Positions 45,966 to 58,259 of a stretch of 64,000 nt of DNA are shown here, piece by piece (within the stretch, counting starts at the first letter, position 1; every line of letters starts with the position of its first letter). The position numbers were made by a program, and so were the translations under genes. Origin of the DNA: Xenoacremonium recifei (lineage: Eukaryota; Ascomycota; Sordariomycetes; Hypocreales; Nectriaceae); contig WOFQ01000014.1 of assembly GCA_012184525.1 (NCBI GenBank), forward strand, positions 558,001 to 622,000. The letters run 5' to 3'. Below the pieces are notes generated by a model. It was not told where the DNA came from, did no database searches, and saw only the letters and a list, made by a program, of their open reading frames with translations.

Positions 45966-48646
45966 ATGTCGTACGTTCCTACACCCTTACAGCTCCCTGC
46001 ATTTCCAGCTTCTTCTTCCTCTTCCTCTGCCTCCCTGACCAACTCCCACTCCTCCTTTCCTCCTCAGCTATGTTGCACGCGCTAACTATGGCATAGACTC
46101 AGAACAAGAGGGCTAAATCGAACAAGCGTTGCCGCGCCGCACCACGCGGAGCCATCAGATTACAGCGACGAAGACTACTCACACGAGACAACTTCTGAAA
46201 CCGAAGAGTGGCAAGACGAGGACGAGGACCTCTACGACGAAGAGGACGACGAGGACGACGATCTTCAACCTACTGATTCCGCATCGGTTGCTCAATCGGG
46301 CCACCCAATGCGAGCACGATCTCATCGACCTCCACCACGTAACCACCAGATCCCCCGTGAATACGATCCAGCCTATCAACCTCCAATGCGTTCCTCACGC
46401 GGCCATCTACCTCCTCCCACGATGGAGCCCCCCGACGATTACTATAGTCGGGGTTACCAGGGACAGCAGTTCTTTGGGGGACGAGGACAGCAGCAGCAAC
46501 ATGGCTATCCCCAGAGCCACATTGGCTTCATGGGTCAAGGTGCCTATCCCCCCAACAGCCAAATGGTCCCTTACGCCAACTATCCCAACCCCAACAACCC
46601 ATTTGCCCCTCAGCAAGGCGGCCGGGGGTACTATGGCAATGAGCAAGGAGTATACGATATGATGCCATACCAGCAACAGGGCTACTTTGGCGCTCCTGGA
46701 CCTGGTGCCATGTCTCATTTCAGCGCCGCTGCTAGTCTCCCACATCACATGCAGCAATTCCACCTCTCCCCCCCTCCACCACCCCCTACCGAGGCGCCTG
46801 CCTCAAAAGCCGACAGCAAGAAAGAGAAGGTCTTGGACGAGGAAAAGATTCGGATGGAAGCTCAGCTCGCTGCTTTCAAGGCCGCCGAAGAGAAAGTAAA
46901 GGCAGCCGAAAAGCAACGCGAGATTGAAGCCCAGATTCGAAAGGACGCCGAGGATGCCTTCAGTCGTAGAATGGAAGACATGAGGAAAGCCCAGGAAGAA
47001 GCACGGATACAGATTGAGAAGGCCAAAGCTGAAGCAGAGCGCGCCGCCCGAGAGAGGATTGAGGCGGAGCGCAAGGCAGAGGAAGAACGTGCTAAGCAGC
47101 ATGCCGAGGCTATGAGACAGGCTGAGGAGGCTGCGCGGAGGAAATTTGAGGCTGAAATAAAAGCTGCAGAAATGCGGAGAAAGGCAGAGGAAGAAGCTCG
47201 CCGCAAGGCCGAGGAGGATACACGCCTCAAGTTTGAAGCTGAAATGAAGGCCGCGGAGGAACGACGAAAGAAAGAGGCAGAAGATCGTCGCTTAGCTGAG
47301 GAGGCAGCCCAAAAGAAGTTCGAGGCCGAGATGAAGGCAGCTGAAGCAAGAGGAAAGGCTGAAGCTGAGGAGAGAGCTCGTGCTGAGAAGGAAGCGCGCA
47401 TGAAGTTTGAAGCTGAGCTGAGGGCTGCCGAAGAACGACGTAAGAAGGAAGAGGAGGAGCGCAAGAGAGCTGAAAAGGAGGCGAGAATGAAGTTCGAAGC
47501 CGAGCTGAGGGCCGCTGAGGAGAAACGAAAGAAGGAAGAAGAGGACCGAAAGAGGGCTGAGGAGCTGGCCAAGATTCGTCTAGAGGAAGCCCTCAAGGCT
47601 GAAGCAGAGGCCAAGGCAGCTGCGGCCAAGAGAGCAAAGGAGGAAGCTGAGCGCCTGTACTTGGAGGAGCAGAAGGCGCGAGAGGCCGCAGCTAAGGCTG
47701 CTGCTGAGGAAGCGGAGCGCATCAAGAAGTTTGAGGAGGAGACCAAGAAGAAGGCCGAGCTTGAGGCCCAGGCCAAGGTTGAAGAAGACAAGGCCAAGGC
47801 CAAGGCAGCAGCCGAAGCCGAGGAAGAGGCCAAGAAAGAGGCTGAAGCTCTGAAGAAGAAGATTCAGGAGGAGACGAAGCTCAGCCTTGAAGCGGACAAG
47901 AAGAAGGCTGAGAAGGCTCCGATCAAGTTCAAGGACGCTGTTGGTCGAAAGTTCAGCTTCCCTTTTCATTTGTGTCAGACCTGGATAGTAAGTCCCCCCT
48001 TTATGATATATTGTACAGCAGTCACTGACTATGACTACTTCAGGGCATGGAGGAACTTATTAAACAGGCTTTCCTTCAGGTCGAAGTTTTGGGTCCGCAC
48101 GTTCAACAAGGGCACTACGATCTAATGGGACCCAATGGAGAAATCATTCTTCCTACCGTCTGGGAAAAGGTGATCCAACCCGACTGGTCCATTACTATGA
48201 CTATGTGGCCTCTCGATAAGATTCCACCCAGGGCACCCAACGGGCTACCTCCTATGTCTAGTCGACATCACGGCCATGGACATGGGCATCCCATTCCTCC
48301 GCCACCCATGGGGGGCCGTGGGATCCCTGGGATGGCACCGCCTGGTGGTCGCCCAGGCGGTCGACCTACTATGGCTGGTGGCGTCCCTCCGCCGCCTGGA
48401 TGGGGAGGCATGGGAGGGCTTGGAGGTCTTGGTAATATGGGTGGACGTGGCCCTGCCATGGGCCCCAACATTGTGAATGTTGCTCCAGCTCCTGCCAGGG
48501 GAAGTAAGGCAAAAAGGAATTCGACTCTTTATGGGTTCTTGGCCGGGAAGCCTCCAGGAGGAAAGAAGAAGTATGTTTTCACCACCAACATTTGATGTTT
48601 CGTTGACAATTTCACTGACGCAAAATCCAGGTCTGGCAAGAAATGA
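45966..48646 (+). CDS. repeat-rich coiled-coil protein with ubiquitin-like (ULD-type) domain
   Basis: Proposed exons are 45966-45970, 46097-47987, 48044-48570 and 48631-48646, giving 812 residues. The first exon carries only ATGTC; the 126-bp intron has a strong GCTAAC branch. The N-terminus is acidic (EPSDYSDEDYSHE and Asp/Glu runs), then Pro/Gly/Gln-rich up to about 235. A highly charged helix of about 350 residues follows, including five 29-residue repeats. A compact domain beginning PIKFKDAVGRKFSFPF and containing ILPTVWEKVIQPDW resembles the fungal ubiquitin-like ULD family. The tail is Gly/Pro/His-rich, with a 16-bp last exon encoding SGKK. Function is unknown; the charged helix may be a rigid spacer. 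The start is the least certain part. Confidence 0.8.
47136..47570 (+). repeat. five tandem 87-bp units encoding 29-residue helical repeats
   Basis: Each unit begins with a KFEAE-type motif preceded by two variable residues and continues with an Ala/Glu core and an Arg/Lys/Glu tail. All five have exactly 29 residues without gaps. Units 4 and 5 are nearly identical in protein sequence, suggesting the most recent duplication. Confidence 0.9.
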
Positions 48647-49239
48647 ACGACAATGCATAGAATACGGCTGTGAAGCGATGATGTGGTTTTCAATATCGAA
48701 GCGGGTTTCATCATTTCTTGCAGATACCTCAGCGTTTTATTTCTGGTTCCCTTCTCTTCGGCTTATATCAAATATGGAGCATCTGGTAATCTCTGCTCAT
48801 TTTATGGCAGCGTTGTGAATTTGAGGAGTTGCCCTCGATGGTAAATATGCATGCGAAATGGAGTATGATCAAATGGCTCAACGACTTAGGGGAGGGGATT
48901 GTTGGATTACGGCGTACAATCCGGGATGGCCAGGGGTGGCTATCTCGAGGCTGGAGGCTCGCAGCTCTTGGGCTCTTTGGGATTGGCGCATAGAAAGCTT
49001 GCAAGGCGGGTGACGGATTTACGAAGTTTGGTGGTGGATGGTTGTCTAAGTAGAAGAAGAAGAAGCAGTGCAGAATGAAATGATTAGCAAGTTAAATAAC
49101 TGTTGCTTCACGATGCTTTTCCTTGAATACCACCCCCTTGGGCGAATAGAAACCCAAACGCCATTCTATGTTGATGCCATCTATCCGGTGTATAGAGTTG
49201 AATGATGAATTATGTTACACGTGCTGAGAGGGGAGCAAC
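48647..49239. other. convergent 3' flanks
   Basis: Tail-to-tail gap between the coiled-coil gene and COQ10. An AAG-type purine run lies near 49050. No gene is seen. Confidence 0.55.
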
Positions 49240-49857
49240 TCATGTCTGCTCACGGATGCCGAGCTTCATTCGAGCCTGTTTCTCAAAAGCCTCGATCATG
49301 AGTCCCGCGACTTTGTCCGATACCGCAGCGCTGACGGCGGCGTACAACGGGTTTGTGAACTGATATTGGATCGCCAGATGCACTTGTGTCCTCGGAGACG
49401 GCTGATCAGCTACCAGCTTGACAGACCACCGCGTCACAAGACTCCGAAAGACGGAAGACGCATCCTCCCCTCCCCCGCCAGGCTGGGTCGAGCCGCTGAT
49501 AGCCTCAACGGAGACGCCCGGTATGCAGCGAAGACGGCTGGTGAAGACCTCGTCGAAGCCGCCCCAGCCAACTTGGAGATCGGCAAGCGTGGGCCAGCGA
49601 CGGCCTTCGGCGTCTGGAGCAGACCACTGGCGCACACGAGAGGCCGAGCAGTAGGGCACGAACTGGACGTAAGAGTCGACGTCGGCGATGAGGTCGTAGA
49701 GCGGCGCGGCTGCGTAGGGGAGGGTGCGAGTCGCGACGAGATCTTGAGTTGCCGAAGGAGGGAAGCTGATGAACGAGCGGGAGGGAGGCAGTCGACTGGG
49801 GGAATGCGCCGCGAAGGCTGCTCGCGAGGGCAGACGCAGGGCTGTGCGGACGGACAT
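49240..49857 (-). CDS. COQ10: Coenzyme Q-binding protein Coq10, mitochondrial
   Basis: A single exon of 205 residues. The N-terminus (MSVRTALRLPSRAAFAAH...SRSFISF) lacks acids and is rich in Arg, Ser and Ala, as in a mitochondrial presequence. The START/polyketide-cyclase fold follows, with the family strings YDLIADVDSYVQFVPYCSASRV and IQYQFTNPLYAAVSAAVSDKVAG, and the C-terminal helix IEAFEKQA. Coq10 binds ubiquinone in the inner membrane and supports its delivery to the respiratory chain. A Gly-rich insertion (about 123-130) lies in the middle loop. Confidence 0.95.
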   Translation of the reverse strand: MSVRTALRLPSRAAFAAHSPSRLPPSRSFISFPPSATQDLVATRTLPYAAAPLYDLIADVDSYVQFVPYCSASRVRQWSAPDAEGRRWPTLADLQVGWGGFDEVFTSRLRCIPGVSVEAISGSTQPGGGGEDASSVFRSLVTRWSVKLVADQPSPRTQVHLAIQYQFTNPLYAAVSAAVSDKVAGLMIEAFEKQARMKLGIREQT

Positions 49858-50431
49858 TGAAGCGGGAGCGGAAGGCCGAATGGGGAGTGAGAATTGGTAA
49901 AGAGAAAGGTCTAACAGGCCATTATTACTTTTCGGGTCTCTATAGAAGCATCAAAACGCCGAGAGAATGTCGGGGGAAAAAGTTGAAGCCATCACCAGAC
50001 TTCATCCACACGCAAGGGAACCAGAGTCATGGATGGATGCTTGGACCATGAGGTTGGCGCACAGTGCGATTAGCGGGGCTCGGGCCGTCCTAGCACCCGA
50101 TGGACCCATGGCAGGTGCAGGGCAGTCAGTTGCAGGGCACCTGTCCAATGATTCCGTCATTCTATCGACCTCAATCGCACGGCCGTACCTCACTAATAAT
50201 CCCCGGGCTAGACCACATCTCACTGGGCTCCAACTCCGACCTCCAACATCGGCACCCTGCCCTGCCCTGCCGCAACACCTGACCGTCCACGTCCCGCGCG
50301 CTCATACAGGATGTGCCGATCTACTTCCGAACGACGACCCTCGATAAGACCTTGACGACTCCCCTCCTCGACCATCATATTACCACGACTTCCTTAGGCG
50401 TCGGCCCCGCGTGGGGCATCCAACCGCAATC
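49858..50431. other. bidirectional promoter region
   Basis: Head-to-head gap between COQ10 (-) and the AP-3 delta gene (+). No further feature is seen. Confidence 0.5.
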
Positions 50432-53400
50432 ATGTAGGAGCTCTCGGCGACGAGGTGCTTGGAGCTGGGCGCTGACGACGGGCCAGGTTCGAAAAGTCGC
50501 TGTATGACCTCATTCGAGGCCTCCGCAATCACAAGGGGAACGAGAAGGAGTATATCCAGAAGAGCCTGAAGGAATGCCGCGCCGAGGTTCGCAGCCAAGA
50601 TATGGGTTCGTCAGCTCGCCAGGACGCCGTGGAGGAGCGTTTGCATCTTGTGATGGACGTTTTGTGCTGATGTATGCGCGCAGATCTAAAAGCGACGGCT
50701 CTCCTCAAGCTTATCTACTTGGAAATGGTCGGCCATGATATGTCGTGGGCGTCGTTCCATGTTCTGGAGGTCATGTCGTCGCCAAAGTACCACCAGAAGA
50801 GGGTGGGCTATCTCGGTGCAGTCCAAAGCTTCCGTCCGGATACCGAAGTATTGATGCTTGCGACCAATTTGCTGAAGAAGGTCTGTGGAGGGAATGATCG
50901 CGTTTCGGTGGTGCTCAGCTGACCGATATGCAGGATCTTGGCTCGACGACTCCTACCGTAATTTCGCTCCCGATTGCTACTCTACCGCACCTTATCACTC
51001 CGTCCCTTGCGCTCTCGACGCTGGCCGATCTGCTACCGCGACTGAATCATAGCAATTCCAACATCCGGAAGAAGACCTTGGTCACCCTTTACCGACTTGC
51101 GCTTGTATATCCCGAGGCGTTGCGCGCTGCGTGGCCCAAGATAAAGGAGCGTTTAATGGACACAGACGAAGATGCTAGCGTAACGGCAGCTATCGTCAAT
51201 GTTGTGTGCGAGCTCGGATGGAGGCGGCCTCATGACTTCCTCCCTCTGGCTCCGAGGTTATTCGAGCTCTTGGTGGATGGTGGAAACAACTGGATGGCTA
51301 TTAAACTTATCAAGCTGGTCGGTCTCCTCATTGGACCAACTATTATGCCAAACTGACCAAGTCCTAGTTTGCGACCTTGACACCCTTAGAGCCACGACTT
51401 GTAAGGAAGCTTTTACCTCCCCTGACAAACATTATCCGCACTACACCTGCGAAGTCATTACTCTATGAGTGTATCAGTGGCATCATCCAGGGCGGGATTT
51501 TAGGCAGCGCCGATGATATCTCAGGGACAGAAGAGATAGCAACGCTGTGCGTTAGCAAACTTCGGGGCATGATTATGATTGATGGCGATCCAAATCGTAA
51601 GTTCGTCCAGAACCTAGCCAGATCAAATTTCTCTAACAAGAACAGTCAAATATGTTGCGTTGCTGGCGTTCAACAAGATCGTCCTCACCCACCCTTACTT
51701 AGTAGCACAACAAGAAGATGTGATTCTGGAATGTATCGACAGCGCGGACATCACCATCCGAATACAGGCTTTAGATCTGGTCCAGGGGATGGTCGCGGGA
51801 GATAGTCTAATCTCCGTCGTGAGCCGTCTAATGAAGCAACTGAAGGCGTCGATGCCCAATAGAGATAGGGATCGAGAATTGGCTGGAACGCCTCCGAATG
51901 GTCCAAGTTCCGAGATGTCAGGAGACGACTCTTCGGATGCGCCTCCAACAAAGCCGAACGACACGCTTATCCTACCAGAAGAATACAGGGTGGACGTTAT
52001 TGGGAGGATTCTGGGCATGTGCGCAAAGGACAATTACTCCAGTGTCCTTGACTTCGAATGGTACATCGATGTTTTGACGCAGCTGGTCCGGATGGCTCCA
52101 GTCTCTAGAGGTGTTGATGGGGGCTACTCTTTGTCCCGGTCAGGCGCGGACATTTCGGAGAGAATTGGAGATGAGCTGCGCAACGTTGCTGTGAAGGTAC
52201 GGGCAATGCGTCCCATGGCCGTGAGAGCCTCCGAGATCATCCTCGCACAACTCAACAATGACACCCCAAGCGGTCACTTCATCACCTCAGGGGCTCTCAA
52301 GTCGGTGGCCTGGATAATGGGAGAGTACGCGGCGCAACTCTCGCCGCCTGACGATGGTTTGAACGGCCTCCTGCAACTCCTGCCGCGGACATCAAGCCCA
52401 GAAGTCATCTCTACAACCCTCCAGGCGGTGACGAAAGTCTTTGCAACTATAGTGGGAGACGAGATGGAGCTATGGACTGCAGAACGGAAGTCCAGGGTGG
52501 CGCTACTCATGGCCAGGATTATTCACACTCTGGAGCCCCTGACCTTGCACCCTAGTTTGGAAGTCCAGGAACGGTCGGTGGAATTTATCGAACTGCTGAA
52601 GCTGACGGCGGAAGCGGCTTCTGGTCAACCAGCATCAACAGACGAGGTCCAGCAAGATCCTCCGTTGCTTCTCACACAAGCGATCCCGTCTTTGTTCAAT
52701 GGATGGGAACTGAATTCAGTTGCCCCGGGGGCACAGCTCAACGTTCCAATGCCGGAAGGTCTTGAATTGGACGAGCCCATTCATCCTCACTTGAACCGTC
52801 TGTTGTCCGAGGCGGACATGGGCACACCAGTCACAGACGATTCTGACGAATTTGAGGTTTACTATCACTCTCGCCCACCTCCAACGAGCATCGACTCTTC
52901 AGCCCCTGCCATCAGTAAACTCCCGGACCCTGTCGAGGACTTTGCTGGTTCCTATCAGCAAGCCAGCGAGGACAGCTATCTGGACGCAGACATCGTGGCT
53001 CGGCGAAAGGCAGAACGTTTGGAGAGGAACAGGGATGACCCCTTTTACATCCCAAGTTCCGGCGGCACTCCTCAAACATCCACCCCTATTCACCATATCC
53101 TCCAAAACAGCAACGGTCCTGACCTTGACATCGACTCTATCCCTATAATGCAGTTGGATCTCGACAAGGTTGGCGCCGCAGCTCTTCCACAACGCCCCCA
53201 ACCTCGACCCCGTCAGCAAGTCATCATCGCCGCCGACGAGACGCTCGAAGGTAGTACGGAAAGCCCCCGCGCGTATGATTCAGAGAACAACTCGGACAGC
53301 TTCACCAAGACCAAAGCACGCAAGCTTAAGCAGTCCCTCCTGCAGGTTGACTCGAGCAACATCGGCTCTTTCAACCTCGAGGGCAATGGCGCCGGTTTTG

Positions 53401-53750
53401 ACTTCGAGCGCCAGAAGCGCGAGGACGCGGAGATGCAGCAGGCCGTGCGGGAAGTCGAGAGGCTACGTCTCGAGATGCAGCGCGCCAACGAGCGAATCCA
53501 GGTCGCGCAGGGTGTTGATGCTGAAGGCGTTGTCATCAAAAAGAAGAAGAAGAAGCCTAAGAAAGCAACTGCTGAAGATGAGACTGGCGCTGCGGAAGTG
53601 AAGCCTAGAAAGAAAAAGAAGGCAAGGCCAGCGGTGATTGATGAGCCTGGGAACGAGGGCACGGATACGCCTGTCGAGGGATCAGGAGAAGTCGTGGTCG
53701 CGAAGAAGAAAAAGAAGAAGAGAGTTGCTGCGATTGAGGATGCGGGCTGA
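50432..53750 (+). CDS. APL5: AP-3 complex delta subunit
   Basis: Seven exons: 50432-50433 (AT), 50487-50605, 50684-50880, 50934-51317, 51368-51596 and 51646-53750, with the start-codon G supplied by 50487. That makes six coding segments and 1011 residues. The adaptin N-terminal domain begins MFEKSLYDLIRGLRNHKGNEKEY and continues with DLKATALLKLIYLEMVGHDMSWASFHVLEVMSS and FATLTPLEPRLVRKLLPPL. This is the armadillo trunk of AP-3 delta. From about residue 480 the sequence becomes hinge-like, then Lys-rich with coiled coil, ending in KKKKKK tracts. AP-3 sorts cargo from Golgi or endosomes to the vacuole. Unspliced, the first ATG is followed at once by TAG, so translation needs the first intron (50434-50486) removed. 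Confidence 0.93.
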
Positions 53751-54162
53751 ATAGGAGCACGCTCTTGAATTCGTCATCAACTTATCTTCTCCTCATTTCA
53801 GCATCAAGTAGGAAATAGCATATAAACAAGCATTCTCAGTTCGATCTAGCGTCACATAATGTATATAACACAATCGTGATGTAAAAGGCTTTTTTCTTGT
53901 GTTCCTCACAGTCCACCCCCAGCAATCTCATCCAGCAAAGAGCAACACGCGCATAAAACAAAGACCTTGCCGTAACCTCGTGATACAGCAGCAGATAGAT
54001 ACAGAAAAAGAAAAGAAAAAGTTGGTACACCGTGTCTTTTCATGCTCCATTAACACGTTGCCTACATGATGGGTATGTTCGAAAAGATGCTTCCCCCCCC
54101 CCTTCCCCCTGACCGTTTCACCTCCGCGCTCCTAACCCCGTCGAACGGGCCCGTGGAAACGC
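53751..54162. other. convergent 3' flanks
   Basis: Tail-to-tail gap between the AP-3 delta and RhoGAP-domain genes, with A/G-rich stretches near 54003 and a C-run near 54090. No gene is seen. Confidence 0.55.
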
Positions 54163-56860
54163 CTAGTCTTCCATGGGCTTGTCCTCGAGCGTGACGCCGC
54201 GGGCCGAGTCAGCAGGCGCTGTGACACGCTTGCCGCCGACGAAGCGCGCAGGGGTACGGCCCAGGCTATCGCGCTTCTCGCCGGTTTCTCCTTCAACCTT
54301 GGGCTCCGCGGCGCCGTTGGAGGTCTCGCCGTCGGGGCCGGGGACCTCGAGGCTCTGGCGCTTGATGGGGCCGAGGCCGCCGAGGGAGCTGCGGTGGCGG
54401 TCGTTGGCGGCAGTCGGGCTGGTCTGGATGGGGAAGCGCGTCTCGGGGCCGCCGGTGCTGCGGTCTCGGCGGTGGCCGCGGGGGCTGGGGGCCGGGCTGC
54501 GGTCGCGGCCGCGGCTGGCGTTGGCTTTCTCGAGCAGAGCCCTATTCCGCTCTTCCATGAGGGCCTTGCGGTTGCTCTCGTCGGTGCTGATGGCGCGGGG
54601 ACGGTTGCCGCTGATGGAGACGCTGTGGTTGAGGGTGGACATGCGCTTGAGTTCGCTGAAGATGGCGTCCTTGTGGGCGAAGAGGTCGCGGATTAATCGG
54701 TAAGGCTGTTTCTCTTCCAGGGTCAAGGAAGTCTCGGTGCGCGGTCGGAGTATGCACGGTGCTAGAGCAGTTGCCAGTGAGTTGACATAAGTCTCGTCGG
54801 CGGAGGTGAGGTCTATGAGTCGGGTGAAGTGGTTCATGCAAGCGTCGAGGGTTGCAATGTTGGTGAGGCGTAGTTGCGAGAGGGTTTGTTGCAGGACGGC
54901 GACTCGAGAGGCTTCAGAAGAGTCTGCGGATGTTGAGGCGTAGATAGTTCGGATAATTTCATACACATGAGAAGATACGAGTGAGTCTGTGCCGTCGTTA
55001 GTCAATGGTATTGAAAAGGGGGTTTATAACAAATCTTACCAGGTAGTTCGAGAAGGTAGATCTTGAGCAAGCTTGCAACCGTAGGAATATCGAAACCGTC
55101 AAAGACGTCCGGGGTGATCGGTTGGCCGTTGTTCACCTTGGCTCGCAACTTGTGAGTCTGGGCCAGCGCAACGTCGACAAGCCAGACGCCTCTTCTGGCC
55201 TCGTCGCCCTCAAGGTCGGGATAGTGGTGATCCAGATAGGTCAAGATGGTCGTAATAATGATGGGTACGCGCTTCTTGTCGGCTCTTGCCCGCGCCTCCA
55301 AGTCAACACCAAAGGTCTGCTCATCAACCTTGTTGTAGTAGTTCTCGTAAACCACGACTCTAGGGATGAAGCTCCCAGTGCGGTAGTTCTCGAGGAGGTA
55401 GCGTAGGTCACCCTGGGGTTGGATAGTCTCTTGGAAGAGCATCATCTGGTCCACAGTTGACTGAAGACTGGGGATGACGTTGCCAATGGTACCTGAGAAG
55501 TCCAGAATGACCGTCTTGATAGCCTTAAGCCGATCCAGCTCGCAGCGCTCGAGGAACTTGAGGTGCACAAAGATGGCCTCCTCGAGATCGCACCGCAGCT
55601 CATCCAGCCTCCGCACTCCCGCCTTGTATTTCTCGTCAGCCTCGCGAGCCTCGCGCTGCATCCGCTGACTGGGAGTCTCGCCAGGGTGGGAGTTGTTGAG
55701 GACGTTCCAGTTGGAGAGGTATTCGCTCACGGTGCCGACGACAGGCGAGTCACCAGCTTCGGAACCAGTAGCGGGAAGCGAAAAGGTTCGGCCGATGGCC
55801 TTCTTCTCCGGAACTCCAGCGAGCTGGAAAGCCTTGGGTCGCCATTGGTAGAACATCTTGGAGCTGTTGGCAAAGGTGTTGCCAACGTTGCCAATGAGTC
55901 GCAGGAAGCCGTTGCTAATAAGATCCTGGCCGATGCGCTCCGCGTAGCTGACGCTCGTCGTGTCCATGCTTCGTTGTAGGTATTCGACAATGTCTGAGCC
56001 AGCCGATGTGTTCAGGTAGGTGCCCAGGATGGGTACCTTGGTCTCGCCCATCTTGATCGTGGACAGCATGTGGGAGAGGATCTTCTTGATTTGTTCGGTC
56101 TGGTAGACATCGTCGCCGATCTCGTAGATTTCCTCTTCGTCCTCCTTTTCCTCTTCCTGATGTGGCTGGACCTTGATCTCGGGGATGGGCTGCTGAGATT
56201 GTTTCGGGCTTGAGATCTCGGGCTCTCGGAAAGCAAGCTTGTTCTCCTCCTCGAGATCCTCCACTAGCCGACACTTGTTGAAGTAGTTGGAACGGAGCTT
56301 CTTGACAGCCTCGGCTTGGCGGTCGTGTGCCTTGATTCGCGCCTGCAAGTCATCCTGAGAATCCTGCACACGAGCCTCGTGGGCGTCGCACCAGCGCGAG
56401 AAGGGGTTCACGACGAGATCGCGGATGCTCTGGGCTATGCGGTGGTGGTTTCGGGCGGCGTCTTGCATCTCGTTGCGCATTCCGTCAAAGGCCTACAGAG
56501 CCAGCGTTAGATCCGAGCCCGAATAGCATCGGCAGAAACAGAACCTGCGGCATACCTTGCGAACACTGGCGCCGTCATCGCGATTGAAGCCTCCTTGGAT
56601 CTTGTCGGCATTGGGGGCGATTTCGCCCAGCCGTTGACTGTAAGCCTCCTCGGCCTCGGCGCGCAACCGGGCGATGGTGAGGACTTGGCGATTCTCATGG
56701 ACGCCTTGTTGGAGCTTGCCGAACAGAACTCCCAGTCCTATTCGAAGTCTTGTCTCAGAGGGGCGTTCGCAAACAAAAAGATTTGGGGTCAGCGCATCGT
56801 GTTCGGTAACGTACCTGCGGCATAGTCGCTCGACCAGAAAGAATCAGCGAACCCCGGCAT
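54163..56860 (-). CDS. FCH/F-BAR, DEP and RhoGAP domain protein (Rga8-like)
   Basis: Four exons, 56815-56860, 56556-56737, 55040-56492 and 54163-54986 (introns 77, 63 and 53 bp), give 834 residues. Residues 1-160 form the FCH/F-BAR start (MPGFADSFWSSDYAAGLGVLFGKLQQG). A DEP domain is at about 210-300 (ILSHMLSTIKM...RIGQDLISNGFLRL). F-BAR helices resume around 345-440, and a RhoGAP domain occupies about 460-650, crossing the last intron at LLELP|DSLVSS. The C-terminus is disordered and Ser/Arg-rich. Such proteins link curved membranes to Rho GTPases at sites of polarised growth. The position of the arginine finger reads GVWLVDVA instead of the usual FRxSG, so GAP catalysis is questionable. Confidence 0.9.
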
Positions 56861-58259
56861 GATGACCTACTCCAGCCCGGCGTCGATTGAGGTGTTTGTC
56901 GTTGTCGTTGTCGTCGTCAAGGTCGCGGAAATGGTGTTTACGTTGGTCGCTACGTGCGTCTCGTATGCTGGCGATGGTTGAACAGGGAAAGCAGGGGCAG
57001 CAGCCACCGTGTCAGCGCTTGTCGGCGTTGGTGGTGCTGATGCTGGGCTGGGCTGGGCTGGACAGGGCTGGGCTGAGAGTTCCAGAGGTGTCCTGGTTGG
57101 CCGGCTCAGCTAGCGAGGTTCGAAGGAGGCTTCGGCGCGTTTAGAGGGGTATCTTTGCTTGGAGCGGAGCGGAGCGAGAATCGCAAGAGCAACGAGGGCG
57201 ATGTTGCGTTGCGTATATGTAACAGATTTTCGAAGGGGGGGACTTTGGTCGTCGTTGAAGGATCGTCGAGACAACGGCGTCAGGGGTCGTGATGCAGGAA
57301 GGGAAGAGATGGAGGCATGGACAGGATTACAGCGCATCAAGTGCCTGACTCTCAAGTGTAAGTCCACTGTAGGTACCCGGTGACCGTTCCAATAGGTTCG
57401 CTGACTGGCTGGGCGCGGGTGCCGGCAGCTGGTGGCGGACGGGATTGGGCCAGCTAAGTAAGTAAGATGGAGGCGGGACGCCCCAAAAACAGCTTTCTGG
57501 CGTCGAGGGCTCAAAGCAGCATCAAGACTCGATTCTCGTCTAGCTGGCCTGTCAGTCAGCCTCCCCAAGGCAGACTCGCTCTCGCTGATGAACCAGCTGG
57601 AGGCCTGAATTTCCAGGATCCATCCCATTCCAGGGACAGTCAGCACCGCAGTCTTGCTGAAGAAACGAACTGTTCGGCGTCCCGTCCACTAACAGCCGCC
57701 TAGCGGGGCCCCTGACAGATGCCGCTACAGGGGTCTGCGCGGCCTGGGGCCCCCTGAAAGTGAAAGCTCCTTCCACGCCTGAGAGCTCCCAGCTGGTCTA
57801 GCCACGAACAGCTTAGACCACTTCCCCTGCCGGGCTTGTTTCAGTCCAGCAGGTGGAATTGCGTCAAGTCTTCAATCAGCTTTCCGTTGATACCGGAGAG
57901 ATAAGTCTCACACATCGCCAGAAAGTCCGCTTCCCTGGCGGAGGAGCGTTCTTTGTAATCAGCGTGCCATGCCATGCCAGTTGCTCCAATCCAACCACCA
58001 TCTGTACCGCATAGCTCCAAACGCAACATACAAGTACATGTCTCACTCTTCCCTTCGTTTCGCATTGTCTCTCAAGCTGCACTCTTCTCTGTCTGACGTA
58101 TAGCGGCCGTTCTCCGTAGCTGCACCACCCTCCCTCGTCGCCCTAACCCCTTCATTTACTGAGTGGCGTCCATACCTCCGGTATTACAAAGTACCGCCTC
58201 GTATTCCTGAGCTTTCCAACCGACAGACAAAGCTTCCACTCCAAACGGGACATTCCATC
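56861..58259. other. bidirectional intergenic region
   Basis: Head-to-head gap of 1.4 kb between the RhoGAP-domain gene (-) and the dipeptidase gene (+). GGGCTG-type simple repeats lie near 57045-57072. Open frames on both strands lack domains. No gene is seen. Confidence 0.5.

Noticed and set aside
46862..47833. 323-codon minus-strand Ala/Ser-rich frame
   Set aside because: It is the antisense shadow of the Glu/Lys/Ala coiled-coil repeats, with no domain or splice context.
57110..57646. 178-codon minus-strand open frame
   Set aside because: No domain and atypical composition; it lies in the head-to-head gap between the RhoGAP-domain and dipeptidase genes.
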